DNA from: Pseudooceanicola atlanticus
GTDB lineage: Bacteria > Pseudomonadota > Alphaproteobacteria > Rhodobacterales > Rhodobacteraceae
Assembly (NCBI RefSeq): GCF_000768315.1
Contig: NZ_AQQX01000005.1
Location: forward strand, 173,158-237,157
Reading direction: 5' to 3'
Length of the DNA: 64,000 nucleotides
Under the pieces are notes generated by a model. The model was given only the letters and a program-made list of their open reading frames with translations. It made no database searches and was not told the origin of the DNA. The position numbers and the translations under genes were made by a program. This document shows positions 1-9,623 of the stretch, piece by piece (the stretch's first letter is position 1; each line of letters opens with the position of its first letter).

Positions 1-446
1 TGGTTGGGCAGGAACCCGGCAAACAGGAACCGGTCGGTCGGCAAGCCCGCGAGGCTGAGCGCCGTGATCACCGCCGAGACGCCTGGCGCCGTGGTCACCT
101 CATAACCGGCCTCGCGCGCGGCGAGGGCTAGGTCGTACCCTGGGTCGGCAATCAGCGGTGTTCCGGCCTCGGACGCATAGGCGACCGACTGACCCTCTGC
201 CATGGCTTGAAGCAGCCGCGGCCGGGCGCGGTCGCCATTGTGGTCATGGTAGGAAATCAGCGGACGGTCCCCCAGGGGGATCCCGTGGATCTCCATCAGG
301 TGGCGCAGCGACCGGGTGTCCTCGGCGGCCAGGACATCGGCCCCCCGCAACACGTCGATCGCGTGCAGCGTGATGTCCCGGGCCGCACCGATTGGAACGG
401 CGACAAGGGTCAGGCCCGGCGCCGGTTTGCTGGTCGGCGGATTCAT
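1..446 (-). CDS. rsmI: 16S rRNA (cytidine1402-2'-O)-methyltransferase RsmI, C-terminus cut by window edge
   Basis: RsmI uses SAM to 2'-O-methylate C1402 in the decoding centre of 16S rRNA. About 149 N-terminal residues are present. Family motifs of the tetrapyrrole-methylase fold are clear: LVAVPIGAARDIT near residue 14, DVLAAEDTRS near 37, SYHDHN near 65 and SEAGTPLIADPGYD at 92-104. The start is the ATG whose complement lies at 444-446. The gene diverges from the LpoA-like lipoprotein gene, the same adjacency as yraL/yraM in E. coli, which supports both calls. The remaining C-terminal part lies outside the window. Confidence 0.93.
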   Translation of the reverse strand, partial: MNPPTSKPAPGLTLVAVPIGAARDITLHAIDVLRGADVLAAEDTRSLRHLMEIHGIPLGDRPLISYHDHNGDRARPRLLQAMAEGQSVAYASEAGTPLIADPGYDLALAAREAGYEVTTAPGVSAVITALSLAGLPTDRFLFAGFLPN

Positions 447-544
447 AACTGGATCCTCATCCCAAGGCGGCTATGATCGCCGCAACGTTCTATTCGGGAA
501 CGGACAATCCACATTGCACCGTCCCCCCCACCAAGGAGTTTTCC

Positions 545-1726
545 ATGTTCGCCCTTTTGCGCCGTTCCCGCAAGGCCGGAACCCGAATCGCCGCAGCAAT
601 CGCCGCGGTTGCGCTGGCCGCGTGTCAGCCCGTTTCGCTTGGCCAATCGAACGGCACAGGTCCGTCGATCAACACCAACCAGGCCGTCCCGGTCGCCCTG
701 CTGATCCCTCGCAGCGGTGGCAGCGGTGACGCTGTCGTGGCCGCGAGCCTCGAAAACGCGGCGCGTCTGGCCATGTCCGACCTCTCGGGCGTCCAGATCG
801 ACCTGCGCGTCTACGACACTGCCGGGAACGAGGCCCAGGCCAGCGCCGTGGCCAGCCAGGCGGTCGCCGATGGCGCGAAGGTGATCCTCGGCCCGCTCTA
901 CGGCGCCAACGCCAATGCGGCCGGCCTTGCCGCCCGTCAGGCCGGCGTGAATGTGCTGGCCTTCACCAACAACACCTCGCTCGCAGGGGGCAACGTCTTC
1001 GTCCTGGGCCACACGTTCGAGAACACGGCGCGTCGTCTCGCCTCTTTCGCAGCAGGCCAGGGCAAGCGCCGGATCGTCACCGTCTCGGCCGAGAACGCCG
1101 CCGGCACGCTTGGCCGCCAGGCAATCACCCAGGCCGCCGCCGCCGCCGGTGCGTCGGTCGTGGGCAACGTCACCTACACCTATTCGCAGCAGGGCGTGAT
1201 CACCGCTGCATCGCAGGTAAAGAACGCCGTGCAGAGCGGCAGTGCCGACGCCGTCTTCCTCGCCTCGAACACCGATGCGGCACTGCCCTTCTTCGCGCAG
1301 CTGCTGCCCGAACAGGGCGTCGACCCGAGCGTCACGCAATATATCGGCCTGACCCGCTGGGACGTGCCCGCCCAGACGCTGGACCTGCCTGGCCTTCAGG
1401 GGGGCTGGTTCGCCCTGCCCGATCCCAATCTGAACGCCCAGTTCGAAAGCCGCTACGCGGCCGCCTACGGTTCTGGCCCGCACCCGCTGGCCGGACTGGC
1501 CTATGACGGGATCGCCGCCATCGGTGCGCTGGTCAAGCAGGGCCGCAGCGATGCGCTGACCGCCAGCGCGCTGACGCAGAGCTCGGGCTTCCAGGGGGTG
1601 AACGGCGTCTTCCGCCTGCGCCCCGACGGCACGAATGAACGCGGCCTCGCGGTGGCAACCGTGCGCGACAAGCGGGTTGTCGTGATCGACGCGGCCCCAC
1701 GCGGCTTTGGCGGGTTCGGCTTCTGA
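545..1726 (+). CDS. LpoA-like penicillin-binding protein activator (lipoprotein, periplasmic-binding fold)
   Basis: A 393-residue lipoprotein. The start at 545 follows an AAGGAG ribosome site at 533-538 and gives a signal peptide with lipobox LAAC ending at Cys27; an upstream in-frame start would spoil it. The mature part has the Leu/Ile/Val-binding-protein type I fold: an ILGPLYGANANAAGL-type segment and a LAGLAYDGIAAIGAL segment near the C-terminus. In gammaproteobacteria LpoA activates PBP1A at the outer membrane, and the gene neighbours rsmI there as here. Whether it does the same in alphaproteobacteria is inferred from homology and position; an ABC-type amino-acid binding protein is the alternative. 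Confidence 0.85.
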   Translation: MFALLRRSRKAGTRIAAAIAAVALAACQPVSLGQSNGTGPSINTNQAVPVALLIPRSGGSGDAVVAASLENAARLAMSDLSGVQIDLRVYDTAGNEAQASAVASQAVADGAKVILGPLYGANANAAGLAARQAGVNVLAFTNNTSLAGGNVFVLGHTFENTARRLASFAAGQGKRRIVTVSAENAAGTLGRQAITQAAAAAGASVVGNVTYTYSQQGVITAASQVKNAVQSGSADAVFLASNTDAALPFFAQLLPEQGVDPSVTQYIGLTRWDVPAQTLDLPGLQGGWFALPDPNLNAQFESRYAAAYGSGPHPLAGLAYDGIAAIGALVKQGRSDALTASALTQSSGFQGVNGVFRLRPDGTNERGLAVATVRDKRVVVIDAAPRGFGGFGF

Positions 1727-1754
1727 TCGCCCCGTCACACCACGAAAAAATCAC

Positions 1755-1784
1755 AAAACGGGGGCCGGATCAGGTCCCCGTTTT
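1755..1784 (+). terminator. Rho-independent terminator after the LpoA-like gene
   Basis: A 9-bp stem pairs 1755-1763 (AAAACGGGG) with 1776-1784 (CCCCGTTTT), ending in a T run. It lies 28 bases after the lipoprotein stop and before glnD, so glnD probably has its own promoter. The A-flank makes the structure partly bidirectional. Confidence 0.85.
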
Positions 1785-1832
1785 TGCATTTACCCCTTGG
1801 CAAAGCCCCCCTGCTACACTCATTACCACCTC

Positions 1833-4592
1833 ATGAAAGACGAATTCACCCTGCCCGATGACCTGATCTGCGACGCCAGCGAAATCCTTGAGCCTGCGAC
1901 GCTCTTTGCTGATATCGATGCCGCACGCGCCGCACATCCGAAGGACAAGGATTTCCGCGCCGCCGCCGTGACGCTGCTTCAGGAGGCGCAGGAAAAGGGG
2001 CGCGAAACGATCGCCAAGGCCTTCCTGGCCGAGCCGCGATCGGCCCGTCCGACGACCCGCGCCTATTGCTGGCTGACCGATCAGCTGATCTGCGCGACGC
2101 TGCATGTGGCGCAGACCCACCTGATGCCGAAAGGGTCCGAGCCGGGCAATTTCGCACTGTGCAGCGTGGGCGGTTACGGCCGCGGCGAAATGGCCCCCTA
2201 TTCCGATGTCGACCTGCTGTTCCTCGCGCCCAGCAAGATCTCGAAGGACCTGGAGGCGCTGATCGAACTGGTGCTCTACCTCCTGTGGGACCTGCACATG
2301 AAGGTCGGCCATTCCAGCCGCACGATCCGCGACTGCCTCAAGCTTGGTGCCGAGGATTACACGATCCGCACCGCGCTTCTGGAAAATCGGTTCCTGACCG
2401 GCAACCGCGCCTTGGCCACCGACCTGAACAAACGGCTCTGGTCCGACCTCTTCCGCGGTTCCGAAAAGGATTTCGTGGAGGCAAAGCTGGCCGAGCGTCA
2501 GACCCGCCACCGCAAACAGGGCGGCCAGCGCTACATGGTCGAACCCAACGTGAAAGAGGGCAAGGGCGGGCTACGCGATCTTCAGGGCCTCTACTGGATC
2601 GCGAAATACGTGCACGGCGTCTCGGACACGTCGCAGCTCGTCGCGCTCGATGTCTTCACGAAGGAGGAATATGCCAGCTTCCGCAAGGCCGATGACTTCC
2701 TCTGGGCCGTGCGCTGTCACCTGCACCTGATCGCCGACCGCCCCATGGACCAGCTAACCTTCGACATGCAGGTCCAGGTCGCCGAGCAGATGGGATATCG
2801 CGACCGGGGCGGACGCCGCTCGGTCGAACATTTCATGCAGGATTACTTCCGCCACGCCACCATAGTGGGCGAGGTCACCCGCATCTTCCTGACCAAGATG
2901 GAAGCGGCGCATGTGAAGAACGAACCGCTTCTTGACCGCGTCTTCCGCCGCCGCCCAAAGGTCGGCGACCTCTACGAGGTAATCAACAACCGCCTGGCCG
3001 TGGTCGACGAGGATGCGTTTCTGTCGGACAAGCTGAACCTGCTGCGGCTGTTCGACGAAGGGCTGCGGACCGGCATGCTGATCCACCCGGATGCGATGCG
3101 GATGGTGACCGCGCATCTGCACCTGATCGACGACGACATGCGCAACGACCCCGAAGCCGCGCGCATCTTCATGGGGACCCTGCTGAACCACGGCAATCCC
3201 GAACGCGCACTGCGGCGGATGAACGAACTGGGCATGCTGGCCGCCTTCATCCCCGAATTCGAACCGATCGTGGCGATGATGCAGTTCAACATGTACCACC
3301 ATTACACGGTGGACGAACACACGATTCAATGCCTGCGCCACCTGGCCCTGATCGAACATGGCGACCTGAAGGAAGAACTTCCCGTCGCCTCCACGATCCT
3401 CAAGGAAGGCGTGAACCGCAAGGTGCTCTACGTGGCGCTGATGCTGCACGATATCGGCAAGGGCCGGGACGAGGATCACGCGATCCTCGGCGCGCAGATC
3501 GCCCGCAAGGTGGCACCGCGCCTGGGCCTGAAGCCGCGGGAATGCGACACGGTGGAATGGCTGGTGCGCTATCACCTGCTGATGTCGGACATGGCGCAGA
3601 AACGCGATATCGCCGATCCCCGCACCGTGCGCGACTTTGCCAAGGCGGTGCGGACGCGCGAAAGGCTCGACCTGCTCTGCGTGCTGACGGTCTGCGACAT
3701 CCGTGGCGTCGGCCCCGGCACCTGGAACAACTGGAAGGCGGCGCTGCTGCGTGCGCTCTACCGCCAGACCAAGCGCGCCCTCGAGACCGGGCTGGAGGAC
3801 CTCAACCGCGAATTCCGTGGCCAGGAGGCCAAGCGCAACCTGCGGGAGGCGCTGCCTGACTGGTCCAAATCCGATCTCGACCGCGAGATCCGCCGCCATT
3901 ACCCGACTTACTGGCAAGGCCTGCACGTCACGTCTCACCAGGTGCTGGCCGAAATGCTGCTGGACCTGCCCGCCGACGAAATCCGGATCGACCTGCACCC
4001 CGACGAAGACCGGGACGCGACCCGTGCGCTCTTTGCCATGGTGGATCATCCCGGCATCTTTTCTCGCCTCGCAGGGGCGCTGGCGCTGGTCGGGGCGAAC
4101 GTGGTGGATGCGCGCACCTACACGACCAAGGACGGCTACGCGACCGCGGCTTTCTGGATCCAGGATGCCGATGGCCACCCCTACGAGGAGGCGCGCCTTG
4201 GCCGTCTCCGCCAGATGATCAACAAGACCCTCAAGGGCGAAGTCGTTGCCCGCGAAGCGATGAAATCCCGCGACAAGATCAAGAAGCGCGAGCGCGCTTT
4301 CCGCGTCAACACGGCCATCAGCTTCGACAATGACGGGTCCGAGATCTTCACCATCATCGAGGTCGATACCCGCGACCGCCCGGCTCTGCTCTATGATCTC
4401 ACGCGGACCCTGGCGGAACAGCATGTCCAGATCTCCTCGGCCGTGATCGCGACCTACGGCGAACAGGTGGTCGACACCTTCTACGTCAAGGACATGTTCG
4501 GCTTGAAACTCTTCAGCGACTCCAAGCAGAAGGCGCTGGAGGCCAAGCTGCGCGCGGCCATCGCAACCGGTCAGGAAAGGGCCCGTTCGTGA
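1833..4592 (+). CDS. glnD: [Protein-PII] uridylyltransferase / uridylyl-removing enzyme
   Basis: GlnD senses glutamine and controls nitrogen metabolism by adding UMP to PII proteins or removing it. The 919-residue length is normal. Domains in order: nucleotidyltransferase with GGYGRGEMAPYSDVDL at 113-128 (Asp125 and Asp127 are the metal-binding pair), the central GlnD helical region, an HD domain with LMLHDIGKG (His539-Asp540) for deuridylylation, and two C-terminal ACT domains near 731-800 and 836-905 that bind glutamine. The ATG at 1833 was chosen because upstream in-frame codons run through the terminator. The stop overlaps murJ (GTGA), so the two are co-translated. Confidence 0.98.
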   Translation: MKDEFTLPDDLICDASEILEPATLFADIDAARAAHPKDKDFRAAAVTLLQEAQEKGRETIAKAFLAEPRSARPTTRAYCWLTDQLICATLHVAQTHLMPKGSEPGNFALCSVGGYGRGEMAPYSDVDLLFLAPSKISKDLEALIELVLYLLWDLHMKVGHSSRTIRDCLKLGAEDYTIRTALLENRFLTGNRALATDLNKRLWSDLFRGSEKDFVEAKLAERQTRHRKQGGQRYMVEPNVKEGKGGLRDLQGLYWIAKYVHGVSDTSQLVALDVFTKEEYASFRKADDFLWAVRCHLHLIADRPMDQLTFDMQVQVAEQMGYRDRGGRRSVEHFMQDYFRHATIVGEVTRIFLTKMEAAHVKNEPLLDRVFRRRPKVGDLYEVINNRLAVVDEDAFLSDKLNLLRLFDEGLRTGMLIHPDAMRMVTAHLHLIDDDMRNDPEAARIFMGTLLNHGNPERALRRMNELGMLAAFIPEFEPIVAMMQFNMYHHYTVDEHTIQCLRHLALIEHGDLKEELPVASTILKEGVNRKVLYVALMLHDIGKGRDEDHAILGAQIARKVAPRLGLKPRECDTVEWLVRYHLLMSDMAQKRDIADPRTVRDFAKAVRTRERLDLLCVLTVCDIRGVGPGTWNNWKAALLRALYRQTKRALETGLEDLNREFRGQEAKRNLREALPDWSKSDLDREIRRHYPTYWQGLHVTSHQVLAEMLLDLPADEIRIDLHPDEDRDATRALFAMVDHPGIFSRLAGALALVGANVVDARTYTTKDGYATAAFWIQDADGHPYEEARLGRLRQMINKTLKGEVVAREAMKSRDKIKKRERAFRVNTAISFDNDGSEIFTIIEVDTRDRPALLYDLTRTLAEQHVQISSAVIATYGEQVVDTFYVKDMFGLKLFSDSKQKALEAKLRAAIATGQERARS

Positions 4593-6127
4593 AACCCATC
4601 CGGTTGATCCGGGGCTTTCTCACCGTCGGCGTCTGGACCTTGGCCAGCCGGATACTGGGCTTTGTCCGCGACATCCTCTTTGCCGCCTACCTGGGCGCGG
4701 GCCCGGCGGCAGAGGCCTTCGTCGTTGCCTTTTCCCTGCCCAACATGTTCCGCCGCTTCTTTGCCGAAGGCGCGTTCAACATGGCCTTCATCCCGCTTTT
4801 CTCGAAAAAGCTGGAAGGCGAGGAAGACGCCAAGGATTTCGCCGAAAGCGCGCTGGCGCTGCTGGCCACTATCCTGATCGTGCTGACGGTTCTGGCGAAC
4901 CTCTTCATGCCCGCCCTCGTGCTGGCCATGGCATCGGGCTTTGCCGGGGATGAACGCTTCGACCTGGCCGTGGATTACGGGCGGGTCACCTTCCCTTATG
5001 TCCTGTTCATATCGCTGGCCGCGCTGTTTTCCGGGGTGCTGAACGCCACCGGCCGCTTTGCCGCCGCCGCGGCGGCGCCCGTCTTGTTGAACGTCATCCT
5101 GGCCACGGCGATGATCTGGGCCGCACGCTCCGGTGCGGATGTCGGGCGCGCGCTGACCTGGGGCGTGCCGCTGGCCGGGATCGCGCAGCTTGCGCTGGTC
5201 TGGATCGCCGCCGCGCGGGCCGGGTTCGCCCTGCGTCTGCGCCTGCCCCGACTCTCACCCGAGATGAAGCGCCTCGCCATCATCGCCGCACCCGCCGCCC
5301 TGGCCGGGGGCGTTGTGCAAGTGAACCTGCTTGTCGGCCGCCAGGTGGCGAGCTTCTTCGAAGGCTCGATCCAGTACCTGAACCTTGCCGACCGCCTGTA
5401 TCAACTGCCGCTTGGTGTCGTGGCCATCGCTATCGGGGTCGTGCTGCTGCCCGACCTGTCCCGCCGCCTGAAGGCAGAGGACGAAACCGGCAGCCGCAAC
5501 GCTTTCAACCGCGCGACTGAATTCGCTCTGTTCCTCACCGTGCCCTCGGCCGTGGCGCTGGTGGTGATCCCGGAAACCTTGATCTCCGCCCTGTTCCAGC
5601 GCGGCCGCTTCACGCAGGAAGACGCCCACGCCACCGCACTGGCCGTGGCGATCTACGGGCTGGGCCTGCCGGCCTTCGTGCTGCAGAAGGTGCTTCAACC
5701 GCTCTTCTATGCGCGTGAAGATACGAAAAGCCCCTTTCGCTATGCAGTCGTCGCCATGGTCATCAACGCGGTACTCGCGATCGGTCTGGCCTTCACCTTC
5801 GGCTACCTGGCTGCCGCAATCGCGACGACCGCCGCGGGCTGGGTGATGATGGTTCTGCTCTGGCGCGGATCGCGCCGGATGGGCGCCGCCGTCACCTTCG
5901 ACGACCGGATGAAACGCCGCGTCTGGCGCATCGTCCTGGCCAGCCTGCTGATGGGTGGTGCGCTTCTGCTCGGCGAATGGGTGCTTCGACCGCTTGTGAC
6001 TGGCTGGTCCCGCGCGGGCGCACTGGCGCTGCTGATCCTCTGGGGGTCTGCCTTCTACTTCGCCGTCAGCGAACTCCTGGGCGCCTTCCGCCTGTCGGAG
6101 TTACGTGGCGCCATGCGGCGCGGCTAA
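4589..6127 (+). CDS. murJ: Lipid II flippase MurJ (MviN)
   Basis: MurJ flips lipid-linked peptidoglycan precursor across the inner membrane. The 512-residue protein has about 14 hydrophobic segments and MOP-superfamily features: the N-terminal ASRILGFVRDILFAAYLGAG and the SLPNMFRRFFAEGAFNMAF segment, both typical of MurJ. Translation starts at GTG 4589, overlapping the glnD stop by four bases. The glnD-murJ pairing is common in Rhodobacteraceae and ties cell-wall growth to a nitrogen-sensor transcript. Confidence 0.97.
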   Translation: MKPIRLIRGFLTVGVWTLASRILGFVRDILFAAYLGAGPAAEAFVVAFSLPNMFRRFFAEGAFNMAFIPLFSKKLEGEEDAKDFAESALALLATILIVLTVLANLFMPALVLAMASGFAGDERFDLAVDYGRVTFPYVLFISLAALFSGVLNATGRFAAAAAAPVLLNVILATAMIWAARSGADVGRALTWGVPLAGIAQLALVWIAAARAGFALRLRLPRLSPEMKRLAIIAAPAALAGGVVQVNLLVGRQVASFFEGSIQYLNLADRLYQLPLGVVAIAIGVVLLPDLSRRLKAEDETGSRNAFNRATEFALFLTVPSAVALVVIPETLISALFQRGRFTQEDAHATALAVAIYGLGLPAFVLQKVLQPLFYAREDTKSPFRYAVVAMVINAVLAIGLAFTFGYLAAAIATTAAGWVMMVLLWRGSRRMGAAVTFDDRMKRRVWRIVLASLLMGGALLLGEWVLRPLVTGWSRAGALALLILWGSAFYFAVSELLGAFRLSELRGAMRRG

Positions 6128-6190
6128 GTCGGAACCAGATCCGGGGTCGCGGGTTATCTTCCTGTGAGCGCCTCAACCCGGACCGACCCG

Positions 6191-7738
6191 ATGTATGATC
6201 AGACCACGCCTCTTCCTCGCGCAGCTGGCGCCAAGGATGAATTGCGTCCGCTCATCACAGCCTCCGAAATGTTCCCCGCCCTCGAAGAGATGCTGCTGGA
6301 CGCCAAGGACGAGGTCCTGCTGGCCTTCCGCATCTTCGACGCCCGAACCCTACTTCGCAGCGACCGCGCCCTGGCCCTTGGCCTGACCACCTGGGCCGAC
6401 CTACTGCCCCACGTCGCGGAAAAAGGCGTGTCGATCCGTCTGCTGCTTGCCGATTTCGACCCGGTCTTTACTGCCGATTTGCATCGCGACGCCTGGGCTT
6501 CGGCCGGCCGGTTCGCGCATCGGCTCAGGGACTGCCCGCAGGCCGAGATCATCTGCGCCCTGCATGATTGCTCTCCGGCCCCGCTGTGGCAGCTTGTCTT
6601 CAACGGCCCGATTTCCCGCCGGAAGAAAGAATTGGAGAACCGACCGCCGGAAATGCTCACCCGTCCGCAGGCCTCGGCCCTCCAGGGCCATTACCGCCTA
6701 CGCCCGGTCACGCTGCACCAGAAATTCGCCGTGGTGGACCAGACCCGCGCCATCATCGGCGGCATTGATGTCGACGAACGCCGCTGGGACGACAGCAACC
6801 ACGATCAGCGGCCCGAAGACACCTGGCACGATGTCAGCATGGCCGTGTCCGGCCCCGTCGCCAGCGACATCCGCCGCCATTTCGCCGATTGCTGGGACCG
6901 CGCCCGTGGCGAATGCGGCACGATCTTCAGCGCCCAGGTCACCGACCTGCCCGAAGCGGCCCCCGCCGCGCGCCCGATCACGACGGACGTCAAGGCACCC
7001 AGCCTGCTCCGCACCGTCTCAACCCATCAGAAGGGTCCGATCCGTTTTGGCCCGGCGACCCGCGTACGCGAACACGAAACCGCGCATCTGGACCTCTTCG
7101 CGAAGGCACGCGACCATGTCTATATCGAAAGCCAGTTCTTTCGGCACATGCCCCTGGCCCGTGCTCTGGCCAACCGGGCCGCGGAAATCCCCGATCTCGA
7201 GCTGACCCTTGTGCTCCCGACAGAGCCCGAGCGGATCATCTTCGGTCGTTCCAAGGGCACCGACGCCCGTCACGCGCAGGCGCTGCAATTGCGCTGTCTT
7301 TCGCATTTGCGCAAGGCGTTCGGCGACCGCCTTGCCGTCGTGTCCCCCGTGCAGCCCCGCCCCGCGCCCGAAGGCACGCCGATGCCGGTCGAAGGGTCGG
7401 GCATCATCTACCTGCATTCCAAGGTGACCCTGATCGACGACGCGATCGGCATCGTCGGCTCCGCCAACCTGAACGGGCGCTCCCTGCTCTGGGACACCGA
7501 GGCGTCGCTGATGTTCCACGATCCCGAAACCATCCGCGATCTGCGTCTGCGGCTGGCACGCAAATGGCTGGGCTCCGCCCGCGGTGACCCGGCCAATGCC
7601 GACACCTGGACCAGCGCGGCCCGCGCCGCCGCCGATACGGAACCGGAGCAGCGCCTGTCCCGCGTGCTGCCCTATCCAGAGGGCCGCAACCGCCGTTTCG
7701 CGCGCTTCGTCCCCGTCCTTCCGGCCGAGATGTTCTGA
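6191..7738 (+). CDS. Phospholipase D-like (HKD) family protein
   Basis: A 515-residue protein with two HxKxxxxD motifs: LHQKFAVVD (His176, Lys178, Asp183) followed by a GGID segment, and YLHSKVTLID (His409, Lys411, Asp416) followed by GSANLNGRS. Two HKD motifs form one phosphodiesterase active site in the PLD superfamily (phospholipases, cardiolipin synthases, nucleases). No signal peptide or membrane segment is seen, so it is probably cytosolic or peripheral. Substrate unknown. The start could instead be GTG 6164, nine codons upstream; neither has a strong ribosome site. It lies 36-63 bases after murJ on the same strand and may be in its transcript. Confidence 0.88.
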   Translation: MYDQTTPLPRAAGAKDELRPLITASEMFPALEEMLLDAKDEVLLAFRIFDARTLLRSDRALALGLTTWADLLPHVAEKGVSIRLLLADFDPVFTADLHRDAWASAGRFAHRLRDCPQAEIICALHDCSPAPLWQLVFNGPISRRKKELENRPPEMLTRPQASALQGHYRLRPVTLHQKFAVVDQTRAIIGGIDVDERRWDDSNHDQRPEDTWHDVSMAVSGPVASDIRRHFADCWDRARGECGTIFSAQVTDLPEAAPAARPITTDVKAPSLLRTVSTHQKGPIRFGPATRVREHETAHLDLFAKARDHVYIESQFFRHMPLARALANRAAEIPDLELTLVLPTEPERIIFGRSKGTDARHAQALQLRCLSHLRKAFGDRLAVVSPVQPRPAPEGTPMPVEGSGIIYLHSKVTLIDDAIGIVGSANLNGRSLLWDTEASLMFHDPETIRDLRLRLARKWLGSARGDPANADTWTSAARAAADTEPEQRLSRVLPYPEGRNRRFARFVPVLPAEMF

Positions 7739-7760
7739 ACCGGAGCCTTGCTCGCTGCGG

Positions 7761-8453
7761 TCAGTCGGGCCGCCGCAACCGGGCGAGCAGAGCGCGGAAC
7801 CCGCCCGGCACCAGCACCGGCGCCACGATCAGCCCGGTGACGAAGCCGCCCAGATCCGCGGGCCAGTCCTGCGCAAACCCGAAGAGCAACCCGAAGATCA
7901 GCTGCAGCGCCGCCAGCACGGCGATCAGCCGGAAAGCGTGCAATTGCTGCGCCCCGATCTGCCCCAGCCGCACCCAGATCAGGTAGGTATAGCCACCGAT
8001 CAGCCCGTAGACCGGGGGGAAGCCGCCAAACAGCCAGTCCCCCTCGCCCCCCAGGGCCCACATCGCCAGCGCCCCGCCGATCGTGCTGAGCACATAGAGC
8101 AGGAAGACCGAAAAGGACGCCATGATCTCGCCCACGAACTTGCCGAGCGCCAGCAGCATCACCCCGGCAAAGATCGCCTGGGAAAACGACCCGTTCACGA
8201 AGGGGTAGGACAGGAACCGCATCAGGAATTCCGGCCTCAGCTGCCCGGTTTCGATCATGAAGCTCGGGAAGGTCCCCTGGAATCCGTAATCCAGCAGCGC
8301 CGCCTGCCGCCAGCCGATGGCCTGCGGACCGCCGACGATCCCGCGGCTGCCCAGCTGGAACAGGATCTCGATCCCCATGGTCAGCGCGAACAGCGCCAGG
8401 ATCAACGGTGGCAACGGGTTGATCGCGCTTTCACGCGGGGGCATCTGGGACAT
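7761..8453 (-). CDS. Rhomboid-fold membrane protein lacking catalytic residues (probable pseudoprotease)
   Basis: A 230-residue multi-pass membrane protein with the rhomboid layout. The nucleophile-helix motif, normally GxSG followed by a xxxGLxGA-type stretch, reads GGFPPVYGLIGG at 143-154, so the Ser is absent. The helix-6 motif, normally AHLGG, reads ADLGGFVTGL at 199-208, so the catalytic His is Asp200. The HxxxN oxyanion motif of helix 2 is also missing (SFSQAIFAG). The fold is supported by GLIGG, LGGFVTG and hydrophobic spacing. It is thus more likely an iRhom/derlin-like binding protein than a protease. The start at 8453 has GAGGTG upstream. It sits between a PLD protein and trpS, on the opposite strand to both. 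Confidence 0.82.
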   Translation of the reverse strand: MSQMPPRESAINPLPPLILALFALTMGIEILFQLGSRGIVGGPQAIGWRQAALLDYGFQGTFPSFMIETGQLRPEFLMRFLSYPFVNGSFSQAIFAGVMLLALGKFVGEIMASFSVFLLYVLSTIGGALAMWALGGEGDWLFGGFPPVYGLIGGYTYLIWVRLGQIGAQQLHAFRLIAVLAALQLIFGLLFGFAQDWPADLGGFVTGLIVAPVLVPGGFRALLARLRRPD

Positions 8454-8580
8454 GCGGGCACCTCTTGCTCCGCCCACCATGCTTGACGGGGGCCGGGGGC
8501 ATGGGTAAGCCAGCGCGGCACGGAAATCCAGTGACCCACAGGCAAAACCCGCCCATCCGCACGCGACAGAGGATCCCAGC

Positions 8581-9618
8581 ATGACCGACGCAAGCCAGAC
8601 CGCCTTTCAGCCCCGCGTCTTCTCCGGGATCCAGCCCTCCGGCGGGCTGACGCTCGGGAATTACCTGGGCGCCATCCGCCGTTTCGTGGATATGCAGAAT
8701 GACGCGCAATATGACGGGATCGAAAAGATCTACTGCATGGTCGACCAGCACGCGATCACCGTCTGGCAGGACCCGGCAACGCTGACGCGCAACACCCGCG
8801 AACTGGCCGCAGGCTACATTGCCGCCGGGCTGGACCCGACGAAATCGATCCTCTTCAACCAGAGCCAGGTTGCCGAACACGCGCAATTGGCCTGGATCTT
8901 CAACTGCGTCGCCCGGATGGGCTGGATGCAGCGGATGACCCAGTGGAAGGACAAGGCCGGCAAGAACCAGCAGAACGCGTCGCTCGGGCTGTTTGCCTAC
9001 CCGTCGCTGATGGCCGCCGACATCCTGATCTACCATGCGACCCACGTCCCCGTGGGCGAGGACCAGAAACAGCACGTGGAACTGACCCGCGACATCGCGA
9101 TCAAGTTCAACCACGATTTCGGCGTCGACTTCTTCCCGGTCACCGAACCGGTGATCGAAGGCGCGGCGACGCGTGTCATGTCGCTCCGCGACGGCTCCAA
9201 GAAGATGTCCAAATCCGACCCGTCCGACGCCTCGCGGATCAACATGACCGATGACGCCGACGCGATCTCGCAGAAGATCCGCAAGGCCCGCACCGACCCC
9301 GACGCCCTCCCCTCCGAGGCCGACGGCCTGGCCGAGCGCCCCGAGGCCCGCAACCTGGTCAACATCTACGCCGCCCTGTCGGATCAGAGCGTCGACCAGG
9401 TCCTGGCAGATGTCGGCGGCAAGCAATTCTCGGAATTCAAGCCGATGCTGTCGGACCTGGCCGTGGCCAAGCTCGCCCCGATCTCCGCGGAAATGGCCCG
9501 CCTGATGGAGGCCCCGGACGAGATCGACGCAATCCTGCGCGACGGGGCCAACCGCGCCCGCGCCATCGCGGCCCCGATCCTGCAAAAGACCTACGACATC
9601 GTCGGCATGATCCGCTGA
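8581..9618 (+). CDS. trpS: Tryptophanyl-tRNA synthetase
   Basis: Class I synthetase charging tRNA-Trp. Length 345 is normal for bacterial TrpRS. The HIGH-equivalent region is [15 protein letters not shown] (residues 17-31) and the KMSKS loop is at 208-212 within KKMSKSDPS. The [15 protein letters not shown] segment is also diagnostic. ATG 8581 directly precedes a conserved N-terminus. It is followed by a structured intergenic repeat (9624-9748). Confidence 0.98.
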   Translation: MTDASQTAFQPRVFSGIQPSGGLTLGNYLGAIRRFVDMQNDAQYDGIEKIYCMVDQHAITVWQDPATLTRNTRELAAGYIAAGLDPTKSILFNQSQVAEHAQLAWIFNCVARMGWMQRMTQWKDKAGKNQQNASLGLFAYPSLMAADILIYHATHVPVGEDQKQHVELTRDIAIKFNHDFGVDFFPVTEPVIEGAATRVMSLRDGSKKMSKSDPSDASRINMTDDADAISQKIRKARTDPDALPSEADGLAERPEARNLVNIYAALSDQSVDQVLADVGGKQFSEFKPMLSDLAVAKLAPISAEMARLMEAPDEIDAILRDGANRARAIAAPILQKTYDIVGMIR

Positions 9619-9623
9619 TCCCC

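Noticed and set aside
443..1738. Long minus-strand open frame of 431 codons opposite the LpoA-like gene
   Set aside because: It is the antisense shadow of a gene with a lipobox and clear fold; its product is Arg/Gly-rich with no motif.
2754..4424. 556-codon antisense frame within glnD
   Set aside because: GlnD domains are certain on the plus strand; high GC makes long antisense frames common.
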